From: Lachnospiraceae bacterium
GTDB lineage: Bacteria; Bacillota; Clostridia; Lachnospirales; Lachnospiraceae
Direction of reading: 5' to 3'
Assembly: GCA_024684155.1 (NCBI GenBank)
Contig: JAIKXK010000422.1
Span: 1 to 6,846 of the forward strand
DNA length: 6,846 nucleotides
Shown here: positions 4,814-6,846 of the stretch, in pieces
How the letters are laid out: each line of letters starts with the position of its first letter
Numbering within the stretch: position 1 is the stretch's first letter
Notes under the pieces: generated by a model
Database searches by the model: none
Told to the model about the DNA's origin: nothing
What the model saw: only the letters and a program-made list of their open reading frames with translations
Program-made: the position numbers and the translations under genes

Positions 4814-6811
4814 ATGTCAGTAGTATTTTTAATTGGAAATTCAGGTAGTGGAAAATCCACATATTTATATAAAAGAACAATAGAGGAGTCTTTAAAAAAT
4901 CCCAATAAGCGCTATTTTTATATTGTTCCTGAGCAGTTTACCATGGCTACACAGAGAGCCTTTGTAACTGCACATCCGGATCATACCATTATGAATATTG
5001 ATGTCTTAAGCTTTCATCGATTAGCGTATCGTATATTTACTGAACTTGGATATGATGATGTAAAGGTATTGGATGATACAGGTAAAAATCTTATACTTCA
5101 TAGAATTGCTTCAGAGCATATAGAGGAGTTTCCTTTGCTTGGAAAGAAGCTAAAGAGACCCGGTTATATAGATCAGTTAAAATCTTTGCTTTCGGAGTTC
5201 ACACAGTATCGTATTTCTCCTGAGGAGCTTTCTGAAATGGGAAGTCTTTCTGGAATGCCACCAGCGTTTCATTTAAAAACAAAAGAAGTTTCTTTTTTAT
5301 ACGAAGAATTTTTAAATTTCCTTCAGGAAGGACGTATCACTTCAGAACAGATATTAGAATTGCTTTCAAACATTATTGAAGAATCCGAAGTAGTAAAAGA
5401 TGCAGTCTTTGTCTTTGATGGTTTTACAGGCTTTACGCCTCTTCAAAATGATGTAGTAGAAAGATTAATGAGAGTATCGGATCAGATGATTTTTTCCATA
5501 ATTATGGATCCCTCAGCAAAGCCATACTTTTCTTATGAAGAGTATGAATTATTTGCCATGAGTAAAAAGTACATGTCAAGAATTCGCTTTTTAGCTGAAA
5601 AGACAAAAGTGGAGATAGAGGAACCTATACTCTTACCTTTTCATGAACACTCCAGATTTTTATCAACCTCGGCTTTAGGATTTTTGGAAAAGAACATTTT
5701 TAGGGATAGTGGCGATTGTTATGATGAGGATGTTTCTGAGACTATTCAGATATACCGTTTAGATAACCCTAGAACAGAGTTAGAGTTTTGCGCTAATCGT
5801 ATTCGCCTGTTAGCATTGGATAATCAGTATCGCTATCAGGATATGGCAATTGTATGTGGTGATATCAATACCTATAAAAACTATGTTTCGGAAATATTTT
5901 CAAAGTACGAGATACCAGTGTTTACGGATGTGTCTATGGAATTATCCTATCAGCCGGCAGTAGAATTTTTAATTTCCTTTTTAGAAGTAATGGATAAAAA
6001 CTTCTCTTATGAAAGTATTATGCATTTACTTCGTACCGGACTTTTAGACTTTTCTGTAGATGATATGGATGTCTTTGACAATTATTTATATCGTTCTGGT
6101 ATTGCAGGACGAAAAAAATACGAGCATGTTTTTACGATTCGCCCATCGGAATTTAGTGAAGAAGAATTGCTTCGTATCAATGAAATCCGTGAGGAACTAA
6201 TGGATACTCTTTCTGATGTTTTAGATGTATTTATGAAAGAATCTTCTGTTCAAAAAAAATCCGATGGAATCAGAGGGCTGTTTCTTTCCTATGATATTGC
6301 GTCAAAGATGGAAGAAAAAAGCAAATACTACATGGATAAAAAAGATGAAGTAAGAAGCTTGGAGTATGCTCAAATCAACGATATTATTTTAAATTTGCTT
6401 GAAAAGATGGATATGGTCTTAGGTGAGGAAATAGTATCTTCAAAAGAGTATTCGGATTTGCTTCGTGCTGGATTTTCTGCTGCAAAAATAGGTGTGGTTC
6501 CACCTCTGGGAGATGGCGTAGTCTTTGGTGATTTAGAACGTACAAGATTAGAAAATATAAAAGTGCTATTTCTTATTGGCGCAGTAGATGGAATGATTCC
6601 AAAGGTATCTAATGGAGGTGGAATTCTTACACAAAACGAGCGTCTTCTATTAAAGGATGCAGACTATGAACTAGCTCCTACGGAAAGAGAACGTTCTTTT
6701 ATGCAAAAGTTCTATCTCTACCAGATTCTTACAAAGGCATCTGAAAAACTATTTGTTACCGATACAATATATGATTTTCTGGCAGAGGCTCCAGAGGAAT
6801 CTAATCTATGA
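4814..6811 (+). CDS. addB: ATP-dependent helicase/nuclease subunit B (AddB), N-terminal part
   Basis: AddB pairs with AddA in the AddAB enzyme, which resects double-strand breaks and responds to Chi sites before recombination. The Walker A loop GNSGSGKST is at residues 8-16. Family text follows: YIVPEQFTMATQ (about 37-48), IDVLSFHRLA (62-71), FVFDGFTGFTPLQ (199-211) and GVVPPLGDGVVFGDLERTRL (560-579) with AVDGMIP. Typical AddB proteins are around 1,100-1,170 residues. Here 649 residues match the family up to base 6760. The last 16 residues and the TGA at 6809-6811 come from an inverted segment and are probably not real. The C-terminal nuclease domain and the iron-sulfur cysteines of the family lie beyond the window. 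addA would be expected downstream. The family call is secure; the stop is not. Confidence 0.95.
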   Translation: MSVVFLIGNSGSGKSTYLYKRTIEESLKNPNKRYFYIVPEQFTMATQRAFVTAHPDHTIMNIDVLSFHRLAYRIFTELGYDDVKVLDDTGKNLILHRIASEHIEEFPLLGKKLKRPGYIDQLKSLLSEFTQYRISPEELSEMGSLSGMPPAFHLKTKEVSFLYEEFLNFLQEGRITSEQILELLSNIIEESEVVKDAVFVFDGFTGFTPLQNDVVERLMRVSDQMIFSIIMDPSAKPYFSYEEYELFAMSKKYMSRIRFLAEKTKVEIEEPILLPFHEHSRFLSTSALGFLEKNIFRDSGDCYDEDVSETIQIYRLDNPRTELEFCANRIRLLALDNQYRYQDMAIVCGDINTYKNYVSEIFSKYEIPVFTDVSMELSYQPAVEFLISFLEVMDKNFSYESIMHLLRTGLLDFSVDDMDVFDNYLYRSGIAGRKKYEHVFTIRPSEFSEEELLRINEIREELMDTLSDVLDVFMKESSVQKKSDGIRGLFLSYDIASKMEEKSKYYMDKKDEVRSLEYAQINDIILNLLEKMDMVLGEEIVSSKEYSDLLRAGFSAAKIGVVPPLGDGVVFGDLERTRLENIKVLFLIGAVDGMIPKVSNGGGILTQNERLLLKDADYELAPTERERSFMQKFYLYQILTKASEKLFVTDTIYDFLAEAPEESNL

Positions 6812-6846
6812 TAGGTAACAAATAGTTTTTCAGATGCCTTTGTAAG
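6728..6846. repeat. 33-base perfect inverted repeat at the window end (fold-back)
   Basis: Bases 6728-6760 and 6814-6846 are exact reverse complements over 33 bases, separated by 53 bases. Identity runs to the very last base of the window, so the right arm may be longer in reality, while it stops abruptly on the inner side (6761 does not pair with 6813). The left arm is ordinary addB coding sequence. There is no T-run, and stems this long and perfect inside a conserved gene are unexpected. A fold-back join made during amplification, library preparation or assembly explains all of this. Confidence 0.9.
6761..6813 (-). other. Inverted piece of addB between the fold-back arms
   Basis: Read on the - strand from 6813 to 6761, directly after the codons of the left arm (ending LFVT), this segment gives YHRLDSSGASARKSYIV in the correct frame. 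That resembles the usual AddB continuation of the type LFVTYSRxDxxGKxLRPSYLI, known from memory of the family. On the + strand the same bases give DTIYDFLAEAPEESNL and a stop, unlike AddB. The true gene therefore probably runs from 6760 into this segment reversed. Confidence 0.8.

Noticed and set aside
6728..6846. Invertible DNA switch controlling addB
   Set aside because: The 33-base arms and flipped loop look like one, but the spacer is only 53 bases, there is no recombinase in view, and reading through the right arm in the restored orientation gives residues that do not look like AddB. A fold-back join is simpler; kept only as an alternative.
6728..6846. Terminator after addB
   Set aside because: The stem is long but the loop is 53 bases, there is no T-run after it, and the gene is far from its expected end.

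Overview
The window is an AT-rich stretch with every gene on the + strand, from a low-GC Gram-positive bacterium of the class Clostridia, most likely Lachnospiraceae. This rests on the gene order rho - rpmE - DUF1385 - prmC - prfA, on strong GGAGG-type ribosome binding sites, and on an AddB-type (not RecB/RecC-type) recombination gene. No species can be named from sequence reading alone. The content is housekeeping. I see no CRISPR array, transposon, phage gene, tRNA or rRNA.

Layout: 1-951 is the 3' part of rho (transcription terminator ATPase), cut by the window start. 952-1063 holds a very good promoter and a short, probably structured leader for rpmE (ribosomal protein bL31, 1064-1264). 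An intrinsic terminator follows at 1284-1321 and almost touches the ribosome binding site of a DUF1385/YqhQ membrane protein (1334-2248). That gene overlaps prmC (2245-3093) by four bases, and prfA (3144-4220) follows after 50 bases. A small two-helix membrane protein of unknown function (4249-4725) comes next, and its stop codon lies inside a strong terminator (4715-4747). A fresh extended -10 promoter then drives addB (from 4814), which is cut by the window end.

How the genes work together: rpmE, prmC and prfA all serve translation. PrmC methylates the GGQ glutamine of release factor 1, encoded by the gene immediately downstream. Rho and AddB belong to transcription termination and double-strand break repair. 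The terminator and new promoter before 4814 make addB the start of a separate unit, presumably addB-addA.

The strangest signal is at the right end. Bases 6814-6846 are an exact 33-base reverse complement of 6728-6760. The AddB frame loses family resemblance exactly at 6760/6761, and the 53 bases between the arms continue AddB properly only when read on the - strand. The simplest explanation is a fold-back (inverted chimera) at a contig end, which makes the apparent addB stop at 6809-6811 an artefact. I did not find a convincing undescribed biological system here. The less-characterised items are the DUF1385 protein, the small membrane protein, the rpmE leader and an inverted repeat at the addB promoter.
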